DNA of 64,000 nucleotides from Mycolicibacterium sp. CBMA 234 (GCF_009729415.1 NZ_MPKW01000027.1:62001-126000); one strand, 5' to 3'; positions 26,766 to 34,656 are shown, numbered from the stretch's first letter. A program made the numbers and translations. The notes: generated by a model not told the origin, from the letters alone.

Positions 26766-26825
26766 ATGACCAGGGCACGGTACTCAATGCCGCATTCTGT
26801 CCGTATCCGCAGATGCTGGCCATAG
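26766..26825 (+). CDS. Possible 19-residue leader ORF before the XRE regulator
   Basis: ATG at 26766 is preceded by CAGGAGAAAG at normal ribosome-binding spacing and opens a 19-codon Arg-rich frame (MTRARYSMPHSVRIRRCWP) that stops 9 bases before the regulator ATG. It may be a leader peptide or chance; there is no conservation evidence here. Confidence 0.2.
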   Translation: MTRARYSMPHSVRIRRCWP

Positions 26826-26834
26826 GCTGATCGA

Positions 26835-27656
26835 ATGGTCGCGACTGACAATGCCCTCGGCGATTATCTCCGTGCCCGGCGGGCACAGGTGCGTCCCGAA
26901 GACGTCGGCCTGCCGCCCGGCGCGCGACGGCGGGTGGCCGGCTTGCGCCGCGAGGAACTGGCGACATTGGCTGGGGTCAGCGCGGAGTACTACCTGCGGC
27001 TCGAGCAGGGGCGGGACAAAAACCCGTCAGCGCAGATCCTTGATGCGCTGGCGCGGGCCCTGCGACTGGACGTCAAAGCCACTGAGTATCTGCACCAGCT
27101 CGTCGGAACCACGGGGCGGCGGCATGGTCAGCTCAGCCCCAGCGAGGCCATCGACGACGTCGCGACGCTGATCGAGCAATTCCCGATGCCCACCATCGTG
27201 GCCAGTAGTTGCCTCGACGTGCTCGCTGCGAATTCCCTTGCCCGAGCGCTGTCTCCCGGCTTTGCCCTGGGCGAGAACTTCCTGCGGTGGCGACTGGTGG
27301 AGCCCGCAGCCCGGGAGCTCTACGTGGATTGGGACGAGTCGACTGATGTCGCGGTGAGCGGGCTACGCGAAGCCGCGGCCAGCAACCCTGACGACGCGCG
27401 AGTAAGGGCGCTCATCGACGAATTATCTTCCCTCAGTGAGCGGTTCCGGGAGCTGTGGGCACGTGCCGATGTCGGGTACCGGCTGGGTGTCATGCATCTG
27501 CGGCACCCGGTCGTCGGCGATCTTTACCTGCACCGCAACAGGTTCAACATCCCGCATTCGGGCGGACAACACATGCTGACCTACCGCGCAGATCCTGGAA
27601 CGGACACGGTCCGGGCGCTGGTTGAGCTCGCAAAGATCGCCGCGTCGTCACACTGA
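26835..27656 (+). CDS. XRE-family regulator with MmyB-like ligand-binding domain
   Basis: 273 residues. The N-terminal HTH_3/HTH_31 has the features of this actinobacterial class: LGDYLRARRAQVRPEDVGLP, RRRVAGLRREELATLAGVS, and YYLRLEQGRDKNPSAQILDALARALRL in segments. The C-terminal part (residues ~95-273) is the MmyB-like domain, with PTIVASSCLDVLAANSLARA and the terminal LTYRADPGTDTVRALVELA. These proteins typically repress a neighbouring oxidoreductase gene. It follows the MDR gene by 86 bases on the same strand and ends near a hairpin. It likely controls the MDR gene, itself and the divergent hydrolase operon (inference). Confidence 0.9.
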   Translation: MVATDNALGDYLRARRAQVRPEDVGLPPGARRRVAGLRREELATLAGVSAEYYLRLEQGRDKNPSAQILDALARALRLDVKATEYLHQLVGTTGRRHGQLSPSEAIDDVATLIEQFPMPTIVASSCLDVLAANSLARALSPGFALGENFLRWRLVEPAARELYVDWDESTDVAVSGLREAAASNPDDARVRALIDELSSLSERFRELWARADVGYRLGVMHLRHPVVGDLYLHRNRFNIPHSGGQHMLTYRADPGTDTVRALVELAKIAASSH

Positions 27657-27672
27657 GGCGCCGTGAACAACA

Positions 27673-27707
27673 GAGTCCCTCCCCGCGACGACAACGGGAA
27701 GGGACTC
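27673..27707. terminator. Hairpin between convergent XRE and small secreted protein genes
   Basis: Arms GAGTCCCTCCCCG (27673-27685) and CGGGAAGGGACTC (27695-27707) pair with one mismatch around a 9-base loop. It sits 17 bases after the regulator stop and 17 bases beyond the stop of the convergent gene. No U-run follows, as is common in mycobacteria. Confidence 0.6.
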
Positions 27708-27723
27708 CGGGTCTAGGAGGCAG

Positions 27724-27963
27724 TTACGGGGTCCAGCCCGGCTGCAGGGTCGCGACGCGGTAGATGTTGTGGTGCCAGAACACGCCCGGCATCTGCGTGG
27801 ACGCCGGCGGCGCGAGGGTCCCGGGGCTGGCGACGATGGCCGGCGGGCGGACCTCGGGTCCGAGGGTGGTGGCTCCGGCGGCACCGGCCAGGCCGAGGGC
27901 CGAGCCACCGAGGACGCCGGCGGCGATGATCGAGAGGCCGAAGGTGCGAGTGGTCTTGGTCAT
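27724..27963 (-). CDS. Small secreted protein of unknown function
   Basis: 79 residues. A Sec signal peptide is obvious: KTTRTF followed by a Gly/Ala/Leu-rich core (LSIIAAGVLGGSALGLAGAA), with a likely cleavage after AGA near residue 30. The mature peptide is about 48 residues, Pro-rich (EVRPPAIVASPGTLAPPAST) and ends WHHNIYRVATLQPGWTP. ATG at 27963 has AGGGAAA upstream. No homologue recognised. It is divergent from the two-component regulator gene at 28172, a possible regulatory target. Confidence 0.62.
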   Translation of the reverse strand: MTKTTRTFGLSIIAAGVLGGSALGLAGAAGATTLGPEVRPPAIVASPGTLAPPASTQMPGVFWHHNIYRVATLQPGWTP

Positions 27964-28171
27964 GTGAATTTCCCTGTCTCGGTTGGCTTTTGGTGTTGAG
28001 TGCCGGTGTGTTTCGGCGATGACTTAAGAATGCCGTGGTGCGGCCCCGATGTATGTCCGGCGATCGGCCGGTCCACCGGCGGATTCGGGTGTCCCCTGAT
28101 CGGGGGAAGAGGGGGGCGCCAATTGGCGATCCCCTTACTTTTTCGTTCGTCGCCGTGCGACGCTGACGGGC

Positions 28172-28813
28172 ATGACCGACGAACGAGTTCGGGTGGTGGT
28201 CGGCGACGACCATCCGATGTTTCGCGAGGGCGTCGTCCGCGCGCTGACGGCCAGTGGTGCCATCGAAGTCCTAGCCGAGGCAGACGACGGAACCGCTGCG
28301 CTGGAGGCCATCCGGACCCACGCGCCCCAAGTCGCGCTGCTGGACTACCGCATGCCGGGCATGGACGGCGCCGAGGTGGCGGCGGCGGTGCAGCGGGACG
28401 GCCTGCCGACGCGGGTGCTGCTGATCTCCGCCCACGACGAAGCCGAAATCGTCTACCGCGCTTTGCAGGAGGGCGCGGCCGGATTCCTGCCGAAGGAGTC
28501 GACCCGCAGCGAGCTCGTCAACGCAATCCTGGAATGCGCGAAGGGGCGCGACGTCGTCGCACCCAGCTTGGCCGCCGGACTGGTCGGCGAGATCCGTCGT
28601 CGGGCTGAGCCGGAAGGCCCGGTGCTGAGTCCGCGTGAGCGCGAGGTGCTGCAACTGATCGCCAAGGGCGCCAGCATCCCGGCCATGGCCAAGGAGCTGT
28701 TCCTGGCCCCGTCCACCGTCAAGACCCACGTGCAGCGGCTGTACGAGAAACTCGGGGTCAGCGACCGGGCGGCCGCCGTCGCCGAGGCGATGCGTCGCAA
28801 GCTGTTGGACTGA
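28172..28813 (+). CDS. NarL/FixJ-family response regulator
   Basis: 213 residues. The receiver domain has the acidic pocket VVVGDDHPMFREG and the phospho-acceptor Asp in LLDYRMPGMDG, Thr/Ser in LISAHD and the conserved Lys in GFLPKEST. A LuxR-type HTH follows: LSPREREVLQLIAKGAS, then APSTVKTHVQRLYEKLGVSD. Partner of the histidine kinase that starts one base after its stop codon. Targets are unknown; nearby candidates are the small secreted protein and the hydrolase at 30084. Confidence 0.93.
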   Translation: MTDERVRVVVGDDHPMFREGVVRALTASGAIEVLAEADDGTAALEAIRTHAPQVALLDYRMPGMDGAEVAAAVQRDGLPTRVLLISAHDEAEIVYRALQEGAAGFLPKESTRSELVNAILECAKGRDVVAPSLAAGLVGEIRRRAEPEGPVLSPREREVLQLIAKGASIPAMAKELFLAPSTVKTHVQRLYEKLGVSDRAAAVAEAMRRKLLD

Positions 28814-28814
28814 C

Positions 28815-30002
28815 GTGGGCCCGACGTACCGTCGTGTTGGCGAGTACCTGGCCGCCGAGCCGGTCCGAATCTCCGCTGTGCTGCGCCTGCCGCTGATTGT
28901 GCTGATCGGCGTCCTGGTGTGGATCTGGGAAGTCGACCACTGGCTACCTGAGGTGTACGCGGCGATCCTGGGTTTGTACGCGGTTGCGGCGGTGGCCTGG
29001 CTGGTGGCGGTGCTGCGCGGACCGGTGCCGCGGTGGGCGGACTGGGCGTCCACCGGTATCGACCTGGTCGTGATCCTGGCGCTGTGTCTGGTGTCCGGCG
29101 GCGCCACCGCGGCCCTGCTGCCGGTCTTTTTCCTGCTGCCCATTTCCGTGGCGTTCCAGGACCGACCACTGCTGACCGCGGCCATCGGCACCCTGACCGC
29201 GGTGGGCTACCTGTCGGTGTGGGTCTTCTACTCCAAACACGACGACCGCATGGGCATGCCGAACATGGTCTACACACACTTCGGCTTCCTGGTGTGGCTG
29301 GCGGTCGCCACCACGGTCCTGTGTTTCGTGTTGGTGCGTCGCCAAGACCGGGTTCAGGCCCTGCAGGCAGTTCGTCGGCAGTTGGTGTCCGAGGCCATGC
29401 AGTCCGACGAACGGCACAACCAGGAAATCGCCGAAGGGCTGCATGACGGTCCGCTGCAGACTCTGCTGGCGGCCCGGATGCAGCTGGACGAGGTACGCGA
29501 ACGCAGCCCGGACCCGGACCTCGACGCGATCTACGAAACCCTGCAGGACACGGCGGCGGCCCTGCGCTCGACCGTCACCGAACTGCACCCGCAGGTGCTG
29601 GCGCAGCTGGGCTTGACGCCTGCGCTGCGAGATTTGGTGCGGCAGTTCGAGTCTCGTACGCGGATCGCGGTGCAGGCCGAGCTCGACGACGTGGGCAAGC
29701 CCGATTCGCAGCAGTTGCTGTACCGGGCTGCGCGCGAGCTGCTCACCAATGTCAGCAGGCACGCTCAGGCGTCGACAGTGTCGGTGCGACTGGGGCGCAT
29801 CGGCAATCGGGTGGTTCTGACCGTGGCCGATGACGGCGTCGGCTTCGACCCCGCGGTGGTGCCGCAGTACGTGTCCGACGGGCAGATCGGGCTCGGCTCG
29901 CTGCTGGCGCGGTTCGACGCGATGGGCGGCTCGATGCTCGTCGACTCCAGTTCCGGGTCCGGCACCCGCGTGACCGTCACGTCCCCGCCCGAGCAGTCAT
30001 AA
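28815..30002 (+). CDS. Sensor histidine kinase (HisKA_3 class)
   Basis: 395 residues. The N-terminal half has about five membrane helices (ISAVLRLPLIVLIGVLVWIW; VYAAILGLYAVAAVAWLVAV; ATAALLPVFFLLPISVAFQ; LLTAAIGTLTAVGYLSVWVF; FLVWLAVATTVLCFVLV) with no large extracytoplasmic domain, suggesting a membrane-embedded signal. The H-box is NQEIAEGLHDGPLQTLLAAR, the usual HisKA_3 form. The ATPase domain has N-box RELLTNVSRHAQAS and G-boxes VADDGVGFD and GLGSLLARF. GTG start at 28815, so translation is coupled to the response regulator. Confidence 0.92.
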   Translation: MGPTYRRVGEYLAAEPVRISAVLRLPLIVLIGVLVWIWEVDHWLPEVYAAILGLYAVAAVAWLVAVLRGPVPRWADWASTGIDLVVILALCLVSGGATAALLPVFFLLPISVAFQDRPLLTAAIGTLTAVGYLSVWVFYSKHDDRMGMPNMVYTHFGFLVWLAVATTVLCFVLVRRQDRVQALQAVRRQLVSEAMQSDERHNQEIAEGLHDGPLQTLLAARMQLDEVRERSPDPDLDAIYETLQDTAAALRSTVTELHPQVLAQLGLTPALRDLVRQFESRTRIAVQAELDDVGKPDSQQLLYRAARELLTNVSRHAQASTVSVRLGRIGNRVVLTVADDGVGFDPAVVPQYVSDGQIGLGSLLARFDAMGGSMLVDSSSGSGTRVTVTSPPEQS

Positions 30003-30019
30003 AACTGCCATTCTGGCCC

Positions 30020-30039
30020 CACAAAACGACAGTTTTGTG
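30020..30039. promoter_or_regulatory. A/T-rich dyad between the kinase and hydrolase genes
   Basis: Inverted repeat CACAAAAC-GACA-GTTTTGTG (8-base arms). It stands out in GC-rich DNA, 17 bases after the kinase stop and 44 bases before the next ATG. Nearby AAAACTG (30001-30007) also pairs with CAGTTTT (30030-30036), an alternative fold. Operator or weak terminator; undecided. Confidence 0.35.
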
Positions 30040-30083
30040 TCTGCTCGGCGGAAGACGGAACCCGCGGCGGTAGCGTCCGCGCT

Positions 30084-30980
30084 ATGAAACTGCGGATTCT
30101 GCTCGGTGTGCTGCTGGCGGCGGTGGTGGCGCTGGTGGTCAACGCGGTGGTCGTGGTGCACACCGGCCGCGCGGCGGCGCCGTTCGGCGGCGGTCACGTC
30201 CTGCAACTTGATGGCCCCGACCTGAATGTTCGCGAGTACGGACCACCCGGCGACCGTGCAGTCGTTCTGCTGCACGGATATTCGGCCTCCATCGAGTGGT
30301 GGGAGAAGGTCGCGCCGGCCCTGGCTGCGCACGAGCGAGTTATTGCCGTGGACCTCGTCGGCCACGGTGGATCCGAGGCGCCGACCGATGCCGCGCCGTA
30401 TCACGCCGACGGGCAGGCCGATGCGGTGCACCGGGCGCTGCAGGCGTTGGGTGTCCGGCATGCGGTGCTGGTCGGGCATTCGATGGGCGGGAAAGTAGCG
30501 GCCGCCCTTGCCGCTAAGTACCCGGAAACGGTTGAGCGCGTGGTGGTTTCGGATACACCTGCCGCGGATGACCTGGTCGCCATGCCGCTGCTGGGCAAGA
30601 TGGTGTGCTGGCCCGTCATCGGGCCCGCGATGGATCGTTTCCGGAGCATTGACGCCATCACCGACAGCGCGCTGCAGACCGGGTTCGCCGCCGACTACCC
30701 CGTTCCGCAGTTCGCTTTTCGGTCCTTGAAACAGCTGGACTACGCCGGGGTGTGTGACTCCAAGGAGGCCGGGCCTCCCGCCGCGGAGACGTTGCAGGGG
30801 CTGGGTAAACCGGTGTTGGTGCTGTGGGGAGACCGGGATGTTCTGACGCCGACGGCGGCCAACGTCGCGCGTTACACCGCTGCGGGTCTGCCTCCGCACA
30901 TCATCGAAGGATCAGGGCACAGCCCCATGGTCGAGAAACCGGACCAATTCCTGGCGGCGATCGGCGATTTCGTCCGCTGA
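30084..30980 (+). CDS. Membrane-anchored or secreted alpha/beta hydrolase
   Basis: 298 residues. A hydrophobic N-terminal segment (ILLGVLLAAVVALVVNAVVV) after MKLR is a signal anchor or uncleaved signal. The hydrolase domain has AVVLLHGYSASIEWWEKVAP (oxyanion hole), LVGHSMGGKVAAAL (nucleophile Ser), VLWGDRDVLTP (acid) and IIEGSGHSPMVEKP (His). Substrate unknown; it probably acts outside the cytoplasmic membrane. It follows the two-component genes on the same strand with an 81-base gap containing a dyad, so it could be a regulated target. Confidence 0.86.
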   Translation: MKLRILLGVLLAAVVALVVNAVVVVHTGRAAAPFGGGHVLQLDGPDLNVREYGPPGDRAVVLLHGYSASIEWWEKVAPALAAHERVIAVDLVGHGGSEAPTDAAPYHADGQADAVHRALQALGVRHAVLVGHSMGGKVAAALAAKYPETVERVVVSDTPAADDLVAMPLLGKMVCWPVIGPAMDRFRSIDAITDSALQTGFAADYPVPQFAFRSLKQLDYAGVCDSKEAGPPAAETLQGLGKPVLVLWGDRDVLTPTAANVARYTAAGLPPHIIEGSGHSPMVEKPDQFLAAIGDFVR

Positions 30981-30998
30981 CGTTCTCGCGAGAGAAAA

Positions 30999-31032
30999 AA
31001 ACTGCCCCTCTTCCGAAGAAGAGGGGCAGTTT
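30999..31032. terminator. Strong bidirectional hairpin terminator between hydrolase and pntB
   Basis: A perfect 15-base stem (AAACTGCCCCTCTTC pairs with GAAGAGGGGCAGTTT) closes on the tetraloop CGAA. On the minus strand it is followed by a run of seven T (complement of 30994-31000), so it is a classical intrinsic terminator for pntB. On the plus strand a short TTT follows for the hydrolase. Confidence 0.9.
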
Positions 31033-31043
31033 GTGCTGAAGAA

Positions 31044-32474
31044 CTACAGCGCAGCCAGGATGTCGTTGACGCGGTCGCGGGCGTCGCCGAACAGCATTTG
31101 GCTGTTGTCGCGGAAGAACAGCGGGTTCTGGACGCCGGCGTAGCCGGAGGCCATGGAGCGTTTGAACACGATGACGTTGTTGGCGTTCCAGACCGTCAGC
31201 ACCGGCATGCCGGCGATCGGGCTGCTCGGGTCTTCGCTGGCGGCCGGGTTGACGGTGTCGTTGGCACCGATGACGAGCACGACGTCGGTGTCATCGAAGT
31301 CGTCGTTGATCTCGTCCATCTCGAGCACGATGTCGTAGGGGACTTTGGCCTCGGCCAGCAGCACATTCATGTGCCCGGGCAGACGACCGGCGACCGGGTG
31401 GATGCCGAAGCGAACGTTGACGCCCTTGTCCCGCAGCTTGCGGGTCAGGTCGGCGACGCCGTACTGGGCTTGGGCCACAGCCATGCCGTAACCGGGGGTG
31501 ATGATCACCGAACTGGCCGACGAGAGAATCTCGGCGGCGCCTTCGGCGGTGATCTCACGGTGCTCGCCGTAGTCCTTGTCTTCGGCGGGGCCGGCTTCGA
31601 TACCGAAGCCACCGGCGATGACGGAGATGAACGACCGGTTCATCGCCTTGCACATGATGTACGACAGGTAGGCACCGGAGGAGCCGACGAGGGCGCCGGT
31701 GATGATCAGCAGATCATTCGAGAGCAGGAAGCCCGAGGCGGCCGCGGCCCAACCGGAGTAGCTGTTGAGCATCGACACGACGACGGGCATGTCACCGCCG
31801 CCGATGGAGGCGACCAGGTGCCAGCCCAGCAGCAGGGCCAGGACGGTGACGCCGACCAGCAGCCACAGGTTCGGGGAGATGCAGAACCACACGGTCAGCG
31901 CGATGAACAGCACCAGCGAGCCGACGTTCAGGAAGTTTTTGCCCGGCAGCATGAGCGGCGCGGACTTGATGCGGGCCGACAGCTTCAGGTTGGCGACGAT
32001 CGAACCGGTGAAGGTCACGGCACCGATGAAGACGCCGATGAACACCTCGGCGGAGTGGATGCCGAGCATGCCCTCCTTGGCCAGCTCAAGGGCACCCTGG
32101 CCGTCGAGCTCGTGCTCGACGTGCAGGTAACCGCTCCAGCCGACCAGGACGGCGGCAAGACCGACGAACGAGTGCAACAGCGCGATCAGCTCGGGCATGC
32201 CCGTCATCTCGACGATGCGGGCGCGCCACAGGCCGATGGCGGCGCCGACGGCCATGGCGCCGATCAGCAGCCCGAGACCGAGCGGCTCGATCTGCTTGTT
32301 GATGGCCAGGACGATGGTGGCGATCAGCGCCACAGCCATGCCCGCCATACCGAAGGCGTTACCGGCCCTGGATGTTTCGTGCTTGGACAGCCCGGCCAGA
32401 GCAAGGATGAACAGCAACGCGGCGACGATGTACGCCGCGTTCGCCACGTTGGTGATGGTTTCTGCGTTGAACAT
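31044..32474 (-). CDS. pntB: NAD(P) transhydrogenase subunit beta
   Basis: 476 residues. PntB carries most membrane helices (TM6-14 of the complex) and the NADP(H)-binding domain III. Visible features: about nine hydrophobic segments in residues 1-270, then the domain III Rossmann motif VIITPGYGMAVAQAQYGV, IHPVAGRLPGHMNVLLAEA, and VLVIGANDTVNPAA. The C-terminal FKRSMASGYAGVQNPLFF is diagnostic. With PntA it couples proton movement to hydride transfer between NADH and NADP+, supplying NADPH. Gene order pntA-pntB, 34-base gap, ending at a strong terminator. Confidence 0.97.
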   Translation of the reverse strand: MFNAETITNVANAAYIVAALLFILALAGLSKHETSRAGNAFGMAGMAVALIATIVLAINKQIEPLGLGLLIGAMAVGAAIGLWRARIVEMTGMPELIALLHSFVGLAAVLVGWSGYLHVEHELDGQGALELAKEGMLGIHSAEVFIGVFIGAVTFTGSIVANLKLSARIKSAPLMLPGKNFLNVGSLVLFIALTVWFCISPNLWLLVGVTVLALLLGWHLVASIGGGDMPVVVSMLNSYSGWAAAASGFLLSNDLLIITGALVGSSGAYLSYIMCKAMNRSFISVIAGGFGIEAGPAEDKDYGEHREITAEGAAEILSSASSVIITPGYGMAVAQAQYGVADLTRKLRDKGVNVRFGIHPVAGRLPGHMNVLLAEAKVPYDIVLEMDEINDDFDDTDVVLVIGANDTVNPAASEDPSSPIAGMPVLTVWNANNVIVFKRSMASGYAGVQNPLFFRDNSQMLFGDARDRVNDILAAL

Positions 32475-32508
32475 GAATCCGTTCCAAAGGTTTCTGGGTA
32501 GGCAGGCT

Positions 32509-34080
32509 CTAGCTGCGGGAGAACATGGCCAGCATGCGGCGGGTCACCGCGAAGCCACCGAAGACGTTGATGCTGGCGAGCAGGATCGCGACGCCGGCCA
32601 GGGCGGTGATCGCCGGGTTGTGCTGACCGATCTGCAGCAGGGCGCCGACCACGATGATTCCGGAGATCGCGTTGGTCACCGACATCAGCGGGGTGTGCAG
32701 GGCGTGGTGCACATGCCCGATCACGTAGTAGCCGATCACGATCGCGAGGGCGAACACCGTCAGGTGGACCTGCAGGGCGGCGGGGGAGGCCGCGATCAGC
32801 GCGAACAGCACGGCCGCGGCACCGAAAGTGATGCCCAGGCGACGCTGGGTGGTCATCGGTGCCTTGGCCTTGGGTGCGACGACGGGCGCGGCGGCGACCG
32901 CGGCCGGAGCAGCCGAGACCTGCACCGGTGGCGGCGGCCAGGTGATCTCGCCGTCGCGGACCACGGTCACGCCGCGCTGCACCACGTCGTCCCAGTCGAG
33001 GACGGCCTGGCCGTCCTTCTCCGGGGTGAGCAGCTTGATCAGGTTGACCAGGTTGGTGCCGTACAGCTGGGAGGCCTGCGCGGGCAGACGGCCGGCCAGG
33101 TCGGTGTAACCGATGATCGTCACACCGTTGTCGGTGAGGATGGCCTGGTCCTTGACGTTGCCCTCGACGTTGCCGCCGTTGGCCGCGGCCATGTCGACGA
33201 TGACGCTGCCGGACTTCATCGAGGCGACCATCTCGGCGGTGATGATCCGCGGGGCCGGGCGGCCCGGGATCAGGGCCGTGGTGATGATGATGTCGACGTC
33301 CTTGCACTGCTCGGCGTACAGCTGCGCCTCGCGGGCCTTGTAGTCGTCGTCCATCTCTTTGGCGTAACCAGTTGCGGAGACCTCGGCCTGCTCGTTCGCG
33401 ACCGACAGGTACTCGCCACCGAGGGAAGCGACCTGGTCAGCGACCTCGGGACGCGGGTCGGTGGCGCGCACGATGGCGCCCAGGCTGCCGGCGGCACCGA
33501 TCGCCGCCAGGCCGGCCACACCAGCGCCGACGACGAGAACCTTGGCCGGCGGGACCTTGCCCGCGGCGGTGACCTGGCCGGTGAAGAACCGTCCGAAGGC
33601 GTGGGCGGCCTCGACGACGGCGCGGTAACCGGCGATGTTGGCCATCGACGACAGCACGTCCAGGGACTGGGCGCGCGAGATACGCGGCACCGCGTCCATG
33701 GCCAGGACCGTGATCGGGCGCGTGGCGAGCTTTTCGACCAGTTCCGGCTTGAGCGCCGGGGAGATCAGGCTGACCAGGGTGGCGCCGTCCTTGACGGCGG
33801 CGATCTCACCGTCGTCGGGGGCGTTCACCTTCAGCATGATGTCGGCGGCCCAGGGGGAGCCGATGTCGGCGCCGGCCTCTACATAGGCGCCGTCGGCGAA
33901 ACTAGAGGCGGCACCAGCGCCGGACTCGACCACTACCGAATAGCCGAGCTTGATCAGCTGCCCGACAGTTGCAGGTGTAGCGGCTACCCGTGTCTCACCA
34001 GCCAGAGACTCGCGGGGAATCCCGATGATCATCGAATCCGATCCGATCTGTGTTGGTTTGCTTGCAAGAGTCTCCCCCAT
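32509..34080 (-). CDS. pntA: NAD(P) transhydrogenase subunit alpha (fused form)
   Basis: 523 residues, with the NAD(H)-binding domain I (ARVAATP-type GETRVAATPATVGQLIKLGY; AKVLVVGAGVAGLAAIGAAG; TDPRPEVADQVASLGG) joined through a Pro/Ala linker to four membrane helices (residues ~415-515, e.g. LGITFGAAAVLFALIAA). M. tuberculosis splits this into pntAa and pntAb; here one protein covers both, as in E. coli PntA. I keep the ATG at 34080 because the promoter-like region ends just upstream. An internal ATG at 34032 (MIIGIPRES) matches the start of E. coli PntA and would give 507 residues; both are possible. Confidence 0.95.
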   Translation of the reverse strand: MGETLASKPTQIGSDSMIIGIPRESLAGETRVAATPATVGQLIKLGYSVVVESGAGAASSFADGAYVEAGADIGSPWAADIMLKVNAPDDGEIAAVKDGATLVSLISPALKPELVEKLATRPITVLAMDAVPRISRAQSLDVLSSMANIAGYRAVVEAAHAFGRFFTGQVTAAGKVPPAKVLVVGAGVAGLAAIGAAGSLGAIVRATDPRPEVADQVASLGGEYLSVANEQAEVSATGYAKEMDDDYKAREAQLYAEQCKDVDIIITTALIPGRPAPRIITAEMVASMKSGSVIVDMAAANGGNVEGNVKDQAILTDNGVTIIGYTDLAGRLPAQASQLYGTNLVNLIKLLTPEKDGQAVLDWDDVVQRGVTVVRDGEITWPPPPVQVSAAPAAVAAAPVVAPKAKAPMTTQRRLGITFGAAAVLFALIAASPAALQVHLTVFALAIVIGYYVIGHVHHALHTPLMSVTNAISGIIVVGALLQIGQHNPAITALAGVAILLASINVFGGFAVTRRMLAMFSRS

Positions 34081-34106
34081 CCGGGTACGGACGGTGCCCT
34101 TGCCCC

Positions 34107-34130
34107 CCTATACCTGTTAGCAATCGCTAA
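34107..34130 (-). promoter_or_regulatory. pntAB promoter candidate with overlapping palindrome
   Basis: On the minus strand a -10-like TATAGG (34107-34112) lies about 27 bases before the pntA ATG. Just upstream is the dyad TTAGC-N4-GCTAA (34117-34130), flanked by CCTGTT and AACAGG. Position suggests an operator between -35 and -10. Regulator unknown. Confidence 0.38.
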
Positions 34131-34432
34131 TAAAACAGGCTGTGCCACTTGCACCGCAAGGCCCGGATATTTGTAGCGCGAGCGGCACGAATTTGGGGAC
34201 TCCGGGTTCCAGCCGGTGGGATCCTTCCCGGCAAACGTCTGCTGGGTGCCGAGCGTTGTGACTCAACCAGCAGGGCGGTACAGCGAGGAGTGACTCGGCG
34301 GTAGCTGTGCGATGTCCCCCTGCGCAGGGATCGCTGGCATATCAACCCGAATAGGAATGTGGGTACGCCCAAATTCCGGCCGGTGGGACGCCGTGCGTCA
34401 AAACACCGGTCGGTCGGGTGAAAATCGGGTGG
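34131..34432. other. Intergenic stretch upstream of pntA without recognisable genes
   Basis: About 300 bases between the pntA promoter region and the 36-residue protein gene. Open frames here are short, lack ribosome binding sites and show no family features. The motif CCGGTGGGA occurs twice (near 34215 and 34380). I see no RNA gene. Confidence 0.4.
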
Positions 34433-34543
34433 CTACACCGGCGGGTACGCGGGGGGCGGGTAGACGCCACGGATGCCCCAGGGCACCCAGTTGAAGAAGT
34501 ACTCGATCTCGTCGCTCGCGTCGTAATCCGGGTTCGGATCCAT
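34433..34543 (-). CDS. 36-residue conserved small protein (Rv0157A position)
   Basis: Sequence begins MDPNPDYDASDEIEYFFNW and ends in an aromatic/Pro tail (GVYPPPAYPPV). The start is well supported: GGGAGG lies six bases upstream of ATG 34541-34543, and upstream codons in the frame lack such a signal. M. tuberculosis annotates a small gene, Rv0157A, in the same place between pntB and the TetR gene Rv0158; equivalence is by position and size. No membrane helix, though WVPWGIRGVYP is amphipathic. Function unknown. Confidence 0.65.
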   Translation of the reverse strand: MDPNPDYDASDEIEYFFNWVPWGIRGVYPPPAYPPV

Positions 34544-34656
34544 CAGTACCTCCCAACAAGACGCTGTTGCTGGCGAGCCTATCCCGTTGATTGGGAAACC
34601 TGACAGGGGATCGGGGCATTCCCAGCGGTTTGTGACCCGGCCTGCGCATAGACTGG

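Noticed and set aside
31098..32501. 467-codon open frame opposite pntB
   Set aside because: It is a third-position GC artefact antisense to the clearly recognised pntB. Its product is low-complexity Asp/Gly/Gln/His-rich with no family features.
34127..34372. 81-codon minus-strand frame upstream of pntA
   Set aside because: It has no ribosome binding site, is rich in Arg/Ser like random GC-rich translation, and overlaps the pntA promoter region.
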